DNA of 64,000 bases from Fimbriiglobus sp043785105 (GTDB lineage Bacteria > Planctomycetota > Planctomycetia > Gemmatales > Gemmataceae), in the NCBI GenBank assembly GCA_043785105.1, contig JAYVXO010000218.1:1-64000 (forward strand), given 5' to 3'. The position numbers and the translations under genes are program-made. The notes beneath the pieces were generated by a model. It had not been told where the DNA came from, made no database searches, and saw only the letters and a program-made list of their open reading frames with translations. Positions 63,734 through 64,000 of this stretch are shown one piece after another (the stretch's first letter is position 1; each line of letters starts with the position of its first letter).

Positions 63734-64000
63734 TTATTGCTCATCCTCGTCGGCGTCGCTATCGGAGCCGGTGTCGGGGTTGGTTTTCATCACTTCGGCT
63801 AGCAATATCGTGGCGTAGCAACCGGACGGCAGGGTGAACGTCAGGCGGAGGCCGTCGGGTTCCCACGTGGAAATGAGGTCATCGAGGTAAATGAGGTTGT
63901 GGCGACGGGTGCCGCCCATTAGCTTGCCGAAGCCGTTGAAACTGGCGAGTGACAGCCGGTTGTCACTCAACACTTTCGCTTCCCGGATGGCCGCGTCACC
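63734..64000 (-). CDS. truD: C-terminal part of TruD, tRNA pseudouridine synthase D
   Basis: The last 88 codons of a minus-strand gene that continues beyond the window. The segment reads EAKVLSDNRLSLASFNGFGKLMGG and ends with the TruD-type finish LTFTLPSGCYATILLAEVMK, followed by an acidic tail (TNPDTGSDSDADEDEQ). TruD makes pseudouridine at position 13 of some tRNAs. Identification rests on the C-terminal signature only, since the catalytic domain is outside the window. Confidence 0.75.
   Translation of the reverse strand, partial: GDAAIREAKVLSDNRLSLASFNGFGKLMGGTRRHNLIYLDDLISTWEPDGLRLTFTLPSGCYATILLAEVMKTNPDTGSDSDADEDEQ

Noticed and set aside
63548..63802. Plus-strand 84-codon frame ending in a hydrophobic stretch
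   Set aside because: It overlaps the end of truD, has no ribosome site and a mixed composition. The hydrophobic end arises from the antisense of the acidic TruD tail.

Overview
The window is high-GC chromosomal DNA (roughly 60 % by eye) from a planctomycete, most likely family Gemmataceae. The markers are a PSD1-type gene (DUF1549/DUF1553), two Tat-exported DUF1501 proteins, a PVC-type heme protein with HEAT repeats, three pilin-like DUF1559 proteins, and two giant secreted proteins carrying an N-terminal LEDRxVPS/A motif. No rRNA, tRNA, CRISPR array, intact transposase or prophage was found. The taxonomic call is inferred from gene content only.

Layout. 1-7.4 kb: repeat-rich intergenic DNA, a secreted heme/HEAT dehydrogenase-like protein, a DUF58 protein, a DMT-family permease and a small conserved protein. 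7.5-17 kb, all minus strand: DevC-like permease, HlyD-like adaptor, hibernation factor HPF, EIIA(Ntr)-like protein, HPr, enzyme I, a DUF2344 protein and RNase G/E with a very large insertion. The PTS proteins have no sugar permease nearby and look regulatory. 17.6-22.5 kb, minus strand: GT87-like membrane protein, then a translation block read as L25, Pth, S6, SSB, L9, with S18 missing from its usual place. 22.8-24.1 kb: a small protein and two convergent, mutually truncated genes beside a repeat block. 24.1-34.2 kb: PSD1 protein and enolase-superfamily enzyme (operon), a methyltransferase, a DUF1559 protein, a PEP-synthase-like enzyme with an RNase H (operon), and TsaB. 34.2-43.4 kb: a 2,223-residue secreted protein (BNR-like propeller, nine SdrD-like modules, FG-GAP repeats), a membrane protein and DAHP synthase. 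43.5-46.5 kb is a scar region: an antitoxin with only the first codons of its toxin, a frameshifted 3' piece of a PSD1 gene, then a lower-GC cassette with a secreted-protein gene switched off at a 12-G tract, a DUF1559 gene and a paralogue of the secreted protein. 46.6-58.6 kb: two DUF1501 proteins, an RRM protein, a Roco-type LRR GTPase, small proteins including a DUF29 member, an ECF sigma factor operon and an orphan PxpB. 59-64 kb: a delta-60/FG-GAP secreted protein, a lipoprotein, a DUF1559 protein and the C-terminus of TruD.

The most unusual content lies between and within genes rather than in a single operon. Families of large imperfect inverted repeats separate genes, and one of them is nested three layers deep. 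A 24-bp palindrome around GATC occurs twice with compensatory base changes, once as a terminator-like hairpin and once in frame inside a coding sequence. The poly-G tract at 44285-44296 looks like a phase-variation switch. These are the parts most worth checking.
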